DNA of 64,000 nt from Prevotella sp. GTDB taxonomy: Bacteria > Bacteroidota > Bacteroidia > Bacteroidales > Bacteroidaceae. Position numbers and translations under genes: made by a program. Location of the stretch: NCBI GenBank assembly GCA_022781445.1, contig JALETQ010000015.1, positions 1 through 64,000 of the forward strand, given 5' to 3'. The notes beneath the pieces were generated by a model that saw only the letters and a program-made list of their open reading frames with translations, did not search any database and was not told the origin of the DNA. Shown here in pieces: positions 8,218 through 17,568 of the stretch; the stretch's first letter is position 1, and each line of letters opens with the position of its first letter.

Positions 8218-10101
8218 TTATCTGACAACGATCTTGGAAGTATGTTTGCCGTCGGTTGTTTCTGTTTTAACGATATAGATTCCCTGTTGCAGTCTTTGTG
8301 CGAGTGAATTTGTCACGAAACTGCCATCCATATTGTATATTTCGACGGTTCCGACATGACCGTTGACATGGAGATATCCGTCGCGGACGGTCACTGCCGG
8401 TGCTTGTTCGTTGTTGATTTCGTCGATGCCCGTTGCCATATTCCAGGCTACGTTCGACGAGAACAATACGTTGTGTTGTTCGTAGTCGGTCTGGGTGGTG
8501 GTGTCGAGTACGCGATGTCCCAAGACAACAATCTTCATGTTCTCCTGTTTCCATGTCTTGTCATACTCTTTGGCAGGGAATGTTATTTCAAACTGGTTGC
8601 CGTTCACGGTGGCTTTGTCGCCGTAAGCAGACGACAGGAACATGCGTGCTACGTCGTGATGAATGAAATCTCCCTTGGCTCCGGCTTGCTTGATGGCAGC
8701 CAGATTGTCTTCGGTGACAACGGCAGTGAGATACAAGTCATCGTCGAATCCGTTGACCAGACTGCCCGAAACCTTCACGGTCACCTTGCCGTCGGCGAAG
8801 GATTGTTCGATCTTTTCCACTCTGCCGTATTCCAGTTGGTCTTTGAGCATCTTGCGGAAGTCTTCCGTATATTCGATACGAGGGAAGAAAGCACATTCCC
8901 CGTTGTCGCCGAGCTGAATGCGGTTGAGAGCTGCTGCCGGTGCAAAGCTCACGCCGAGATAGTCAAGGATGTCTTCTGACGGCTTGATGGTGAACGCATC
9001 GGTTTGGAAACCGGCATGGTGTTCGATGACACTGACTTTCAATCCTGCCTTGGTGAATGCGTCGATGTAAGATTGGAAGGAAGGTTCGGCTGCCGGACAG
9101 TTGCTGCATTTCTCGGTTGTGAAGTGTTCGATGAGCACCGTTTCTCTCGGGAAAGGACCGTTTTCGGCGAGGATCAGATATACTTTGGCCGCCGAGATAC
9201 CGGCATAGGGATTGTCTACACCGTTGATTTTCGTGAGTTTCAGCGTGACGGTTCCGGTACCGTCGGCAGGCATCGACACGGTGAAGGGCAGTTCGAAAGT
9301 CTTTCCCTGCTCGATGAGAACTTCTTTCTTGACTTTCTGAAGGTCGGCATCGACCATGACATCCAGTTCTTCGGAGGTAAGATTTTTCAATCCGATGTTG
9401 CGAATACGTGCGATGGCATTGACGTTTTGGTTGGCTGTCGTGTTGAAAACACCGTCCAATTCGAGCAGATAAGCCATGTTTTCAAGAGCCGGAGCGTTTT
9501 CTATGCCGGCAAAAATCATCAGCGTTCCAAAATTTTTCTTTTTGTCAAGGGTGTTGAAAACATCTTGACTCAAGGAAGTTCCTTGCTCGGGCATGGCTGC
9601 ATGAATGCCGATATAACTTCCTTCTTTGATGCACTCTTTCTTGTCGAATCCCAACGGATAGGCAGCCTGAACGGTACTGTGAACAAGGTAGCCGATGTAA
9701 TACGGGTCGTTGGTTTCGAATTGATAAGGCGTTGAGAGTTCCAGATGGTTGTAGCGCATCCCGATGGTTTTCTTCTCGATATACACCACTTTCATGTCTT
9801 TGTCGAGAACAACCACGGCACCGTCTTCGTCGGTATAGGATGCAGCCAGAACGGCATCGACATGTTTCAAGGTGGCTCCTTTGATGTTTTCAACTCTGTT
9901 GAATGCCGTCAGAATGGTGGCTTTGCCGTTTCCGATACCCAACAGTTCCGTGGCATAGCGGTCTCCGTAGCCGAAACCTACTGCAATGCCGTCTGCCTTG
10001 GCAATGGGAGTTGTCGACTTACTCATGTTCACTGTCTGTGCTGTTGCGGCTAAAATGATTCCCATAAATAGCGCAAGCGTGAAATAAAACTTCTTAATCA
10101 T
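8218..10101 (-). CDS. Omp28-family exported protein with C-terminal sorting-like domain
   Basis: A 627-residue protein with a signal peptide (MIKKFYFTLALFMGIILA, cleavage near AQT). The middle part, VLIEHFTTEKCSNCPAAEP, carries a thioredoxin-like CxxC as in Omp28-related outer-membrane proteins. The C-terminal 70-80 residues, with VEIYNMDGSFV and ending GIYIVK...KIVVR, look like a type A C-terminal sorting domain of type IX secretion. Surface or outer-membrane location is inferred. It is a single gene with its own promoter and terminator. Function beyond a possible redox role is unknown. Confidence 0.85.
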   Translation of the reverse strand: MIKKFYFTLALFMGIILAATAQTVNMSKSTTPIAKADGIAVGFGYGDRYATELLGIGNGKATILTAFNRVENIKGATLKHVDAVLAASYTDEDGAVVVLDKDMKVVYIEKKTIGMRYNHLELSTPYQFETNDPYYIGYLVHSTVQAAYPLGFDKKECIKEGSYIGIHAAMPEQGTSLSQDVFNTLDKKKNFGTLMIFAGIENAPALENMAYLLELDGVFNTTANQNVNAIARIRNIGLKNLTSEELDVMVDADLQKVKKEVLIEQGKTFELPFTVSMPADGTGTVTLKLTKINGVDNPYAGISAAKVYLILAENGPFPRETVLIEHFTTEKCSNCPAAEPSFQSYIDAFTKAGLKVSVIEHHAGFQTDAFTIKPSEDILDYLGVSFAPAAALNRIQLGDNGECAFFPRIEYTEDFRKMLKDQLEYGRVEKIEQSFADGKVTVKVSGSLVNGFDDDLYLTAVVTEDNLAAIKQAGAKGDFIHHDVARMFLSSAYGDKATVNGNQFEITFPAKEYDKTWKQENMKIVVLGHRVLDTTTQTDYEQHNVLFSSNVAWNMATGIDEINNEQAPAVTVRDGYLHVNGHVGTVEIYNMDGSFVTNSLAQRLQQGIYIVKTETTDGKHTSKIVVR

Positions 10102-10142
10102 AGTAATCAGTTAAAATAGATTGTTTAATTATCTTTATGCTG

Positions 10143-10172
10143 CAAATATACAAAAAATATCATTTTTGGCAA
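10143..10172 (-). promoter_or_regulatory. Promoter of the Omp28-like gene
   Basis: On the minus strand TTG (10172-10170), 19 bases, then TATATTTG (10150-10143). This is a canonical Bacteroidetes promoter about 40 bases before the ATG at 10101. Confidence 0.75.
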
Positions 10173-10302
10173 GCAATTGCCCCTATTTTTGTAACATCTG
10201 ACGTGATAATTGAGGATGGGAGGAGGTTTCGTGGTTCTTGATGCAGGCATGGACGACTTGCTTTTTCATGCCTCCTGCTGCGCAAATGTGGATTTCTTTC
10301 CT

Positions 10303-10310
10303 TACTTTTG
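10303..10310 (+). promoter_or_regulatory. -7 box giving a leaderless priA transcript
   Basis: TACTTTTG is followed by CCGT and the ATG at 10315. This is the same four-base gap as in front of the genes at 2888 and 28454. Confidence 0.5.
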
Positions 10311-10314
10311 CCGT

Positions 10315-12612
10315 ATGTTTTATGCCGATATCATTCTTCCGCTTCCCCTCGACGGGCTGTTTACCTACATCGTTCCTGATGTGATGAGGGAGCGGGTGGT
10401 GCGCGGTGCGCGGGTGTTTGTGCCTTTCGGCAGGTCGAAAACCTATATGGGCATCGTGGTGAGAACGCACGAAAACAAGCCGGCTTTCAAGTGTAAAGAG
10501 ATTCTGGAAGTCCCCGATCCGAAGCCCGTTCTGCTCCCCGAACAGCTCAAACTGTGGGAATGGATTGCCGAATATTACATGACGGTACCCGGAGAAGTGA
10601 TGAAAGCTGCCATGCCGGCGGCACTCAAGAGTGAAGAAGGCTACCGGCCGAAAACCGAAACATGGGTGAAACTGTCACCCGGAATACAGTCGGAAGAGAT
10701 GCTTCATGGCGTGTTGGACAGTCTGGACAGGAGCAAAAAACAATACAAACTGCTCGAATGCTTCATCGGTCTTGCCTCGAAGGTCGATCCTTTCGGGAAC
10801 GATGAGGCCGCAAGAAGAGCTGATGTGCGGACGATACTTGACTTCTCGGTGGCGAAAGATGTGCTGATGAACGACAGCGGTGTCACTTCCGCCATCATGA
10901 AGGCACTGCTGGACAAGAAGATTTTTGTGAAATTCGAACGGCAGGTGGCGCGAATCAACGACGGAGACGCGTCCCGCAGTGACTGTCTTCGTCCGCTCAA
11001 CGATGCCCAGCAGACGGCTTTCGATGCCCTCAAGCAGGGGTTCGGCAAGCACGCGGTGATGCTTTTGCACGGTGTAACCTCGTCGGGCAAGACCGAAATA
11101 TATACACATCTCATCCAAGATGCCCTCGATGAAGGAAAACAAGTACTCTACCTCTTGCCCGAAATAGCCCTCACGGTGCAGATAACCGAACGTTTGAGGC
11201 GCATCTTCGGCAACCGATTGGGCATTTACCACTCCAAATACAGCGACGACGAGCGTGCCGAATTGTGGCAGAAACAGCTTTCCGACCAACCCTATGATGT
11301 CATTCTGGGCGTGCGTTCGTCGGTATTTCTGCCGTTCCGACGGCTCGGTATAGTCATCATTGACGAGGAACACGAAACGAGTTTCAAGCAACAGGATCCC
11401 GCTCCGCGCTACCATGCCCGCTCGACGGCCATCGTTCTGGCCCGGATGTATGGTGCCAAGGTTCTACTTGGTACGGCGACTCCCTCGGCAGAAAGCTACT
11501 ACAATGCCACCGATGGAGGCAAATATGGACTCGTGGAGCTGAAAACGCGCTATCGGGACATCAGACTTCCCGACATCCATGTGGTCGATACGAAAGATCT
11601 TTTGCGGCGGAAAATCATGAAAGAGCCTTTCTCTCCCCAACTGTTGTCGGCTGTTCGGCAGGCATTGGAACGCGGAGAACAAGCCATTTTGTTCCAAAAC
11701 CGGCGCGGATTCGCACCGATGATGGAGTGTAAGGTGTGCGGCTGGGTACCGAAGTGCCGGCATTGCGACGTGTCACTCACCTATCACCGCACCACCAATG
11801 CCCTGACTTGTCATTATTGCGGCTTCACTTACAGCGTGCCGCAGGTGTGTCCGTGCTGTGAATCGACCGATTTGCGCTCGCGAGGATATGGAACAGAGAA
11901 GGTCGAAGACCTCCTTGCCGTTGCCTTTCCGCAGGCAAGGATAGCCCGAATGGACCTCGACACCACCCGGACGCGCACTGCCTACGAACATATTATTGCC
12001 GACTTCGCCTCCGGAAAGACCGATTTGCTCATCGGAACGCAGATGATCAGCAAGGGACTCGACTTCGACAAGGTATCGGTAGTGGGCATTCTCAATGCCG
12101 ATGCCATGCTGAACGTGCCCGATTTTCGTGCTTATGAACACGCTTTCATGATGATGGCGCAGGTAAGCGGGCGTGCCGGACGGAAGAATCGGCAAGGTAT
12201 GGTCATCCTGCAGACCAAAAATCCCGGTTCGGAAGTCATCCGTCAGGTGGTCGACAATGACTTCCCGGCATTCTATCGCACCCTGATGGAGGAACGAAAG
12301 ATGTTCCGTTATCCGCCGTTCACCCGCTTGGTATATGTCTATCTCAAGCATGGCAACGACAATTTGGTGGAGGAAGGCGCACAAGAACTCGGCAAGTTGC
12401 TGCGCCATACGTTCGGAAGCAGGGTGCTGGGACCCGACAAACCTTCTGTGGCCAAGGTCAAAACACTGCATATTCGTAAAATCATCATCAAACTCGAACT
12501 GAACATCGACCTCCCCGGCGTGCGTCAATGCCTGCGCCAAATGCGCTCAAGCCTGCTCGGCAACAAGCGGTTTGCTGCCCTGCAGGTGTACTTCGATGTC
12601 GATCCGCTGTAG
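10315..12612 (+). CDS. priA: Primosomal protein N', replication-restart helicase PriA
   Basis: Superfamily 2 DNA helicase that reloads the replisome at stalled forks. The 765-residue protein has an N-terminal fork-binding region (YADIILPLPLDGLFTY), the Walker A loop GVTSSGKTEIY at about 244-254, the DEEHE box, and a zinc-binding cluster with repeated CxxC pairs (CKVCGW, CRHCD, CHYCGF, CPCCES). The helicase C-terminal motifs GTQMISKGLDF and QVSGRAGRKN follow. The ATG at 10315 is chosen because a -7 box sits just before it and the longer frame from 10210 adds non-PriA residues. It stands alone on this strand. Confidence 0.96.
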   Translation: MFYADIILPLPLDGLFTYIVPDVMRERVVRGARVFVPFGRSKTYMGIVVRTHENKPAFKCKEILEVPDPKPVLLPEQLKLWEWIAEYYMTVPGEVMKAAMPAALKSEEGYRPKTETWVKLSPGIQSEEMLHGVLDSLDRSKKQYKLLECFIGLASKVDPFGNDEAARRADVRTILDFSVAKDVLMNDSGVTSAIMKALLDKKIFVKFERQVARINDGDASRSDCLRPLNDAQQTAFDALKQGFGKHAVMLLHGVTSSGKTEIYTHLIQDALDEGKQVLYLLPEIALTVQITERLRRIFGNRLGIYHSKYSDDERAELWQKQLSDQPYDVILGVRSSVFLPFRRLGIVIIDEEHETSFKQQDPAPRYHARSTAIVLARMYGAKVLLGTATPSAESYYNATDGGKYGLVELKTRYRDIRLPDIHVVDTKDLLRRKIMKEPFSPQLLSAVRQALERGEQAILFQNRRGFAPMMECKVCGWVPKCRHCDVSLTYHRTTNALTCHYCGFTYSVPQVCPCCESTDLRSRGYGTEKVEDLLAVAFPQARIARMDLDTTRTRTAYEHIIADFASGKTDLLIGTQMISKGLDFDKVSVVGILNADAMLNVPDFRAYEHAFMMMAQVSGRAGRKNRQGMVILQTKNPGSEVIRQVVDNDFPAFYRTLMEERKMFRYPPFTRLVYVYLKHGNDNLVEEGAQELGKLLRHTFGSRVLGPDKPSVAKVKTLHIRKIIIKLELNIDLPGVRQCLRQMRSSLLGNKRFAALQVYFDVDPL

Positions 12613-12738
12613 CTTTCACCCGGCTTCTTCCGTCATTTTGTCATTTCCCGTGTACTCTTCAGCAGCTGTTTCCTTTCCTGTTTTCCTTCAAAACCGACTT
12701 TTCGGTGGGGTAAAAGAGGAATGTTTTCCTGTAAATGT

Positions 12739-12769
12739 TTTGTGTTTTATTTTATTATTCGTAATTTTG
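12739..12769 (+). promoter_or_regulatory. Promoter of the ArsF-like/permease pair
   Basis: TTTG (12739-12742), 19 bases, then TAATTTTG (12762-12769) is a full consensus match. A second -7-like box, TACTTTTG, is at 12785-12792. The predicted leader is about 115-135 bases to the ATG at 12908. Confidence 0.65.
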
Positions 12770-12907
12770 CAAACAACAAACGTTTACTTTTGTCCGACTC
12801 ATGCTTCGGGTTGGCAATGCAAAAGGTTCACGAGAGTGGCATCATCCGTCATGAACGAATGAAAAAACATGACGAACGACACTTCTATACCATAAATGAT
12901 AATAACG

Positions 12908-13342
12908 ATGAAAAAAGGTTTGACCATTCTATTGATGACCATCTTGGTGTGGTTTGTCGGGAAAAACGTGTTTGCTGTCGGTTCTGAAGGGCAGCCGGTG
13001 AAAACGAAAGACCGTGTGGAAGTGATTTATTTCCACGGCAAACAACGGTGTGTGACTTGCGAAGCGATAGAGAAACAAACGAAAGAAGTGGTCGGTAAGC
13101 AGTTCGGAAGCCGGCTGAAACAAGGCAGAGTGGTGCTTCGTGTCATCGACTTTTCCGACAGAAAGAACCGCAACATAGCCAAGAAGTACCGCGTTTCGTG
13201 GTCGTCGCTCTTCATTGTCAGCCACAAAAACGGACAGGAAACCGTAGAGAACCTCACCGAATTTGCCTTTGCCAATGCCCGTACATCGCCCGAAAAGTTC
13301 AAGGCCGGTGTCGCTGCAGCCATCAACCGTGCCTTGAAATGA
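12908..13342 (+). CDS. Exported thioredoxin-like protein, ArsF family
   Basis: A 144-residue protein with an N-terminal hydrophobic signal (MKKGLTILLMTILVWF, cleavage near VFA) and a thioredoxin-like domain whose active-site motif is RCVTCEAIE. It matches proteins annotated as nitrophenyl-compound nitroreductase subunit ArsF family, often beside ArsP/YraQ-type permeases in Bacteroidetes. The periplasmic CxxC suggests a redox role for the next gene's product. The start MKKGLT at 12908 is taken over an ATG four codons upstream. The permease gene begins 76 bases downstream. Confidence 0.75.
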   Translation: MKKGLTILLMTILVWFVGKNVFAVGSEGQPVKTKDRVEVIYFHGKQRCVTCEAIEKQTKEVVGKQFGSRLKQGRVVLRVIDFSDRKNRNIAKKYRVSWSSLFIVSHKNGQETVENLTEFAFANARTSPEKFKAGVAAAINRALK

Positions 13343-13418
13343 GGGATGATGCACCCGTTGCATATGACAAGGTGTTCGCGCCGAATGTACAAATGATGAA
13401 AGAAAGGAAACCCAAACC

Positions 13419-14387
13419 ATGATACAACGTTTCGCCGACTGGTTCATTTACGACCTATGCGGGCTTGAAAGCACTTCTGCGATTGGCTCCGCACTCAACT
13501 TTTTTGTCTACGATTCCATCAAGATACTGTTCCTGTTGTTTGTCATCAGTGCCTTGATGGGCATCGTCAATGCCTATTTCCCCGTGGAGCGGCTGCGCCG
13601 TTACCTCACCACCCACCGCCTTTACGGGTTGCAATACCTGCTGGCCTCGCTCTTCGGGGCCGTCACTCCATTTTGCTCGTGTTCGTCGATTCCTTTGTTC
13701 ATCGGCTTTGTCAAGGGAGGCATACCGCTGGGAGTGACGCTCGCTTTTCTCATCACTTCACCGCTGGTCAATGAAGTTGCGGTGGCCATGTTCCTCGGAA
13801 CGTTCGGTGTGAAGGTCACAATCGTCTACGTCTTGGGCGGCATCGTGCTGGGCACATTGGGCGGCATCGTGCAGGGAAGGATGCGACTGGAGCCGTTGTT
13901 GTCCGGTTGGGTGAAGCAGTTACAGGTGCAATCGGAGGAACAATCCGGGGTTTGGGAAAGCGAAGACACCCGTTTCGTCGACCGGCTGCCACTCATTCTT
14001 CGCGAAGCATGGTCGATTGTGCGTGGCGTTTTGCTGTATGTGTTGATTGGTATCGGCATCGGTGCCGCCATGCACGGTTTCGTTCCCGAAGGTTTCTTTG
14101 AGGCCTATATGGCCAAGGACAACCTCTTTGCCGTTCCCGTCGCCGTCTTTTTGGCGGTGCCGATGTATGCCAATGCCGCCGGTATCGTGCCCGTCATCGA
14201 GGTGTTTGTGGCAAAAGGCATTCCCCTCGGAACCGCCATTGCCTTCATGATGGCGGTCGTCGGGCTATCGGTTCCCGAGGCCACGCTGCTCAAAAAGGTC
14301 ATGACATGGAAGCTCATCGGCATCTTTTTCGGCACGGTGACCCTGTTTATCATTGTGTTGGGTTACCTGTATAACGTGTTTTTGTAG
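13419..14387 (+). CDS. ArsP/YraQ-type (UPF0718) permease
   Basis: A 322-residue membrane protein with about eight to ten hydrophobic segments. The family motif with paired cysteines, TPFCSCSSIPLFIGF, is at about 84-98, and a second motif, VPMYANAAGIVPVIE, lies in the C-terminal half. Characterised relatives (ArsP) export trivalent organoarsenicals. No arsR, arsB or arsC is near, so arsenic specificity is only suggested by the ArsF-like neighbour. Probably co-transcribed with it. No clear terminator follows. Confidence 0.82.
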   Translation: MIQRFADWFIYDLCGLESTSAIGSALNFFVYDSIKILFLLFVISALMGIVNAYFPVERLRRYLTTHRLYGLQYLLASLFGAVTPFCSCSSIPLFIGFVKGGIPLGVTLAFLITSPLVNEVAVAMFLGTFGVKVTIVYVLGGIVLGTLGGIVQGRMRLEPLLSGWVKQLQVQSEEQSGVWESEDTRFVDRLPLILREAWSIVRGVLLYVLIGIGIGAAMHGFVPEGFFEAYMAKDNLFAVPVAVFLAVPMYANAAGIVPVIEVFVAKGIPLGTAIAFMMAVVGLSVPEATLLKKVMTWKLIGIFFGTVTLFIIVLGYLYNVFL

Positions 14388-14919
14388 GCTGTGGCGAAAG
14401 TTTTTTGAACGATTCGGCGGATCATCGGGTGATGGTTGTCCCTTTGTCGGATGATATTTCGGTCATGTTTTTATCGGTCAAACTTGCCGGGTTGAAAAGC
14501 CTTTGGTCAGGGTATGGGGGATTTGCGAGTCGTGGTTTGCAAGGAAATGTTCTACATCCGTAACTTTTTGGATAATGGTGCGAAACGATTCGTGACGGTG
14601 TTTTCTCCATAGAGCAAATTTATTGTTGTTTGATTTACCCTCATTTTTTGTCCGTTTCTACTTTCGGCAGTTTTTTTATTTCTCTCGTTGTTACTTGTTT
14701 GGCCCTTTCAAAAGTATTGTTATTGAAAGTAATACAGTCAGCTCATCCTCTCATCGACGATGGTTCTTTTATCATCATACTTCAGTTTCTTTTATTAATA
14801 ATGGTTAATAATGGGGGGGTAATTGGCCTTCCTAATAAAATAATGCCTAAATTTGCAACACCGAATTTCTGCCTTCTTTAGGATTTTAGCAACCAAACTT
14901 TATAAGTAAAAAGAAAATC
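14388..14919. other. AT-rich gap before the first BspA gene
   Basis: No convincing gene is seen in these 530 bases. They hold a run of seven G (14813-14819) and the promoter at 14848-14855. The drop in GC starts near 14600 and continues into the BspA gene. Confidence 0.5.
14848..14855 (+). promoter_or_regulatory. -7 box of the first BspA-like gene
   Basis: TAAATTTG, with TTG at 14823-14825 (22-base spacer). The predicted leader is about 60 bases. A G7 tract lies immediately upstream of the -33 position. Confidence 0.6.
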
Positions 14920-16650
14920 ATGACAAGAAAAAAATTACTTTGCAGTGCCAAGATGGCATTGTTAGCCCTCTTTTGTATGCTTTATGCAGAGGCCAATGCC
15001 GTAAACGGAACGTATCATACAGCAAGAGATGCCCACGGTGTGATATGGTATTTTGAGGTCGTTGATGGCAAAGCGCAAATTGTGGGATGGAAAAACACCG
15101 AAACTCAGACAGGTTTAGATGAGAACAGACTACCCTATTCTGAAGAAGTTCTCTATCCAACTGCCGACAAGAAGCTGGTGGTTCCTGTATCTGTTGTTTC
15201 TGAAAGTGATAACATCTCTTACGTGGTGACGAGCATTGCAAGCACGGGTATGAATGAAACGGAGTTGACCAAAATGGAAATTGAGGAATTTTCTTTCGAA
15301 AATGGTTCGAATGCCATTATGCAATCTTATTTGTTTAAGAATGCAGCAAGTCTTACAAGAGTACTTTTGGATAATTATGTCGGTAACAATATACCCGATT
15401 ATTGTTTCCAAGGTACAAGCGGGTTGATTTATATTGGTGTAAACAATGGATTGACAAGCATTGGAAAAGATGCTTTCCAAGCAAGTGGATTGCAATCCAT
15501 TGATTTGTCTTCTTCAAGTCTGACAACGATTGGTTACAATGCTTTTGGCGGCTGTGGATCGTTGTCATCGGTCAAATTCCCGACCTCATTGAGCACGATC
15601 GGAGACTTGTGTTTCCGCTATTGTGGAGCATTGACTTCCATTGATTTCTCTTCTACGCAGGTGAAATCGATTCCCAGTGAATGTTTTCATTTATGTGCAT
15701 CCATGAAGGATGTGAAGTTGAACGATCAGATAACATCGATAGAAGGTTCTGCTTTCAAGGATTGTTGGGTCTTGGAAACCATCGAAATGCCGGCCTCATT
15801 GACAAGTATCGGCAATACTGCCTTTCAGACTTGCAAAGCCTTGAAGAAGGTCGTTTTCAAAGGATCGACACCGCCAACATTCACTGTCAATTCTTTTTAT
15901 GCCACGTCTGCCAATCCGCTCTTTTATGTTCCCGTAGATTGTGGTAAGGGTTATAAAGACAAGTTGAAAGCAGTAGATGTCAAGGTCGGTGCTTCCACCT
16001 CGATTCCGGCAACGGATCAGGTGCGCGAACAACTCACGATGTCAAAGTACGGATATATGTCCTATTACCTCGAGAATGAAGATTTCGTGGTGCCGGCAGG
16101 TGCCAATGCCTATGTGGTGATCGGGAAGAAGACCGCCAACGGCAAGCTCCATGCCGATTTGCAGACTTACCCGGCAGGTAAGGCCGTACCTGCCAAGACG
16201 GGCTTTGTTCTTGAAGCACTGAACAACAAGAGCCAGGTCATCGACTACGAAGTGGACAAGACTGATGTCGAAGTACCCGTGAGCGGTACGAGCCTGATGA
16301 AAGGAACTGCCGTAGAACAGACTTTCAGCGGTGAGAACGGCACTTATTACGTGTTGTCGTCCAACCCTGATGGCAGTGGTGAGATAGGATTCTTCTATCA
16401 AAAAGGACAAGGAGGAAATGCCATGACGCTGAAAGCACATCAAGCAGGGTTGTTTATCCCCAAAGGTACCGAAGCACCTGCAGGAATCTTTACATTCGGT
16501 TCGGACATCTATACGGGCATTGATGAGCCTCAAGACGTAACTTCGGGCAATGCGGTTTCAGGGGAAATCCATGATCTGCAAGGACGAAAGGTTACCCGAC
16601 CCGTGGCTGGAATCTATATAGTTAATGGTAAAAAAGTTTTGATTAAATAA
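14920..16650 (+). CDS. BspA-like leucine-rich repeat surface protein
   Basis: A 576-residue protein. A signal peptide (MTRKKLLCSAKMALLALFCM, cleavage near ANA) is followed by BspA-type (LRR_5) repeats from about residue 95 to 310, recognisable as units such as TSIGKDAFQASGLQSIDL and ITSIEGSAFKDC. A beta-rich region follows, and the C-terminus has DLQGRKVTRPVAGIYIVNGKKV, the sorting-like tail common in this phylum. BspA-type proteins bind host proteins and mediate coaggregation. Codons are more AT-rich than in most neighbours, which may indicate a different history. A short peptide gene starts 18 bases after the stop. Confidence 0.9.
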   Translation: MTRKKLLCSAKMALLALFCMLYAEANAVNGTYHTARDAHGVIWYFEVVDGKAQIVGWKNTETQTGLDENRLPYSEEVLYPTADKKLVVPVSVVSESDNISYVVTSIASTGMNETELTKMEIEEFSFENGSNAIMQSYLFKNAASLTRVLLDNYVGNNIPDYCFQGTSGLIYIGVNNGLTSIGKDAFQASGLQSIDLSSSSLTTIGYNAFGGCGSLSSVKFPTSLSTIGDLCFRYCGALTSIDFSSTQVKSIPSECFHLCASMKDVKLNDQITSIEGSAFKDCWVLETIEMPASLTSIGNTAFQTCKALKKVVFKGSTPPTFTVNSFYATSANPLFYVPVDCGKGYKDKLKAVDVKVGASTSIPATDQVREQLTMSKYGYMSYYLENEDFVVPAGANAYVVIGKKTANGKLHADLQTYPAGKAVPAKTGFVLEALNNKSQVIDYEVDKTDVEVPVSGTSLMKGTAVEQTFSGENGTYYVLSSNPDGSGEIGFFYQKGQGGNAMTLKAHQAGLFIPKGTEAPAGIFTFGSDIYTGIDEPQDVTSGNAVSGEIHDLQGRKVTRPVAGIYIVNGKKVLIK

Positions 16651-16668
16651 ATTCGAAAGGTAAGAAAC

Positions 16669-16842
16669 ATGGGAAAAAAAGGTTATATGCACCCTGAAGT
16701 ACAGGTTGTGTCGTTAAAAGTGAGTCAGGATATCAACGAAGCCGATTTTATAATTCATTCGAAGGAAGGTAATGAAACCTTGGGAAAAGAAAATACATTG
16801 ATGGATAGTGGAGAGGAGGAAACTGAAGCTTTCTCTCGTTGA
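16669..16842 (+). CDS. 57-residue peptide of unknown function downstream of BspA
   Basis: A complete frame of 58 codons starts at ATG 16669, 18 bases after the BspA-like stop, and ends just before a good terminator, so it is probably the last gene of that transcript. It begins MGKKGYMHPEVQVVSLKVSQ and then becomes acidic, with no cysteine and no signal peptide. Short Bacteroidales proteins with a basic start, an aromatic residue, a proline and a hydrophobic VV(S/N)L patch are often seen after exported-protein genes, but I know no function. It could be a small cytoplasmic protein or a peptide precursor. Confidence 0.6.
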   Translation: MGKKGYMHPEVQVVSLKVSQDINEADFIIHSKEGNETLGKENTLMDSGEEETEAFSR

Positions 16843-16872
16843 CAAACATTATTTCCAACGCAGTATATGTCA

Positions 16873-16907
16873 AAACGCACTTCTTCGGAGGTGCGTTTTT
16901 TTGTTTT
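16873..16907 (+). terminator. Terminator of the BspA/peptide transcript
   Basis: AACGCAC and GTGCGTT pair around a short TTCTTCGGAG loop and are followed by seven T. Confidence 0.85.
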
Positions 16908-16920
16908 TGAGTAGGTGTTC

Positions 16921-17036
16921 CTGTCCTGATCGTTCATGAGGATGTGGTCAAAAGGCGGACGGAAACGGACAGAAAGTGGCATGACGGCATGAAATGTAGG
17001 GTCAAATGTCCTTATGACCGGTTTGGGATTATAAAA
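16921..17036. repeat. MITE-like inverted-repeat element, copy 3
   Basis: Left end CCTGATCGTTCATGAGGATG, right end TTATGACCGGTTTGGGATTA, inverted with respect to each other. The interior GGACGGAAACGG...GACAGAAAGTGG...GAAATGTA matches the interiors of copies 4 and 6. A conserved linker and array 2 follow it. Confidence 0.5.
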
Positions 17037-17082
17037 TGCTGTCTGTCAATCCGTTTTACGATCCCTGTACCGTCGCTTTGCA

Positions 17083-17170
17083 AAAGGGCCGGTATTGCGA
17101 AGTGAAAGTACCCCTTTTAGCATGTGAAAGGGCAGGATTTGTTTTACAAAAGGGGTACTTTTGCCCGACA
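17083..17170. repeat. 22-base phased array 2 (four units)
   Basis: Units start at 17083, 17105, 17127 and 17149, always 22 bases apart. Cores are AAAGGGCCGGTATTG, AAAGTACCCCTTTTA, AAAGGGCAGGATTTG and AAAGGGGTACTTTTG. Forward and reverse cores are mixed without loss of phase. A linker upstream (17053-17080) is the reverse complement of the sequence after array 3. Confidence 0.8.
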
Positions 17171-17180
17171 AGACCGCTTG

Positions 17181-17386
17181 GGTTAAAGCCAAATCGATCA
17201 TTAGATTCCGGGGAGGTTTCGTTTGATGGTCGGGCAGATGGCTTGTCGGTTTGTTGCAGGCGTAGCGGGTTACGGCAAGGCAAAACGGCAGGCAAGATGC
17301 CTGCCGGCGGACGGAATCGGACGGAAAGTGAAAAAAACGACAGGAAATGTATCATCAAACGCTCTAATGACCGATTGGGGTTAAAA
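17181..17386. repeat. MITE-like inverted-repeat element, copy 4
   Basis: The ends are GGTTAAAGCCAAATCGATCA at left and ATGACCGATTGGGGTTAAAA at right; about 20 of 25 end positions match when inverted. The interior has the core GTCGGTTTGTTGCAGGCGT (also at copy 9), and ACGACAGGAAATGTAT close to the right end (also at copy 6). With copy 3 and array 2 it fills the gap between the peptide gene and the lipoprotein at 17598. Confidence 0.65.
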
Positions 17387-17568
17387 CACAGAGTCACCTC
17401 CTGCCACTGAAAGTTGTGCTTTCATCCCCATGTCGGGATGCTTTCCGAGCGTCGGTGACGGCGTGTTGTAGGAGTGTCAGGCAGCCGTTTTTCTTTCCAG
17501 AGGTGGTTTTTTGGAGGTGGAAGGGTGGATTTTGGGTGCAAAACGGTTAGAGTTTTCGATATTTTTTT

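Noticed and set aside
14625..14881. Small frames before the first BspA-like gene
   Set aside because: They are rich in Phe, Ser and Leu from AT-rich DNA, overlap the promoter, and have no family resemblance.
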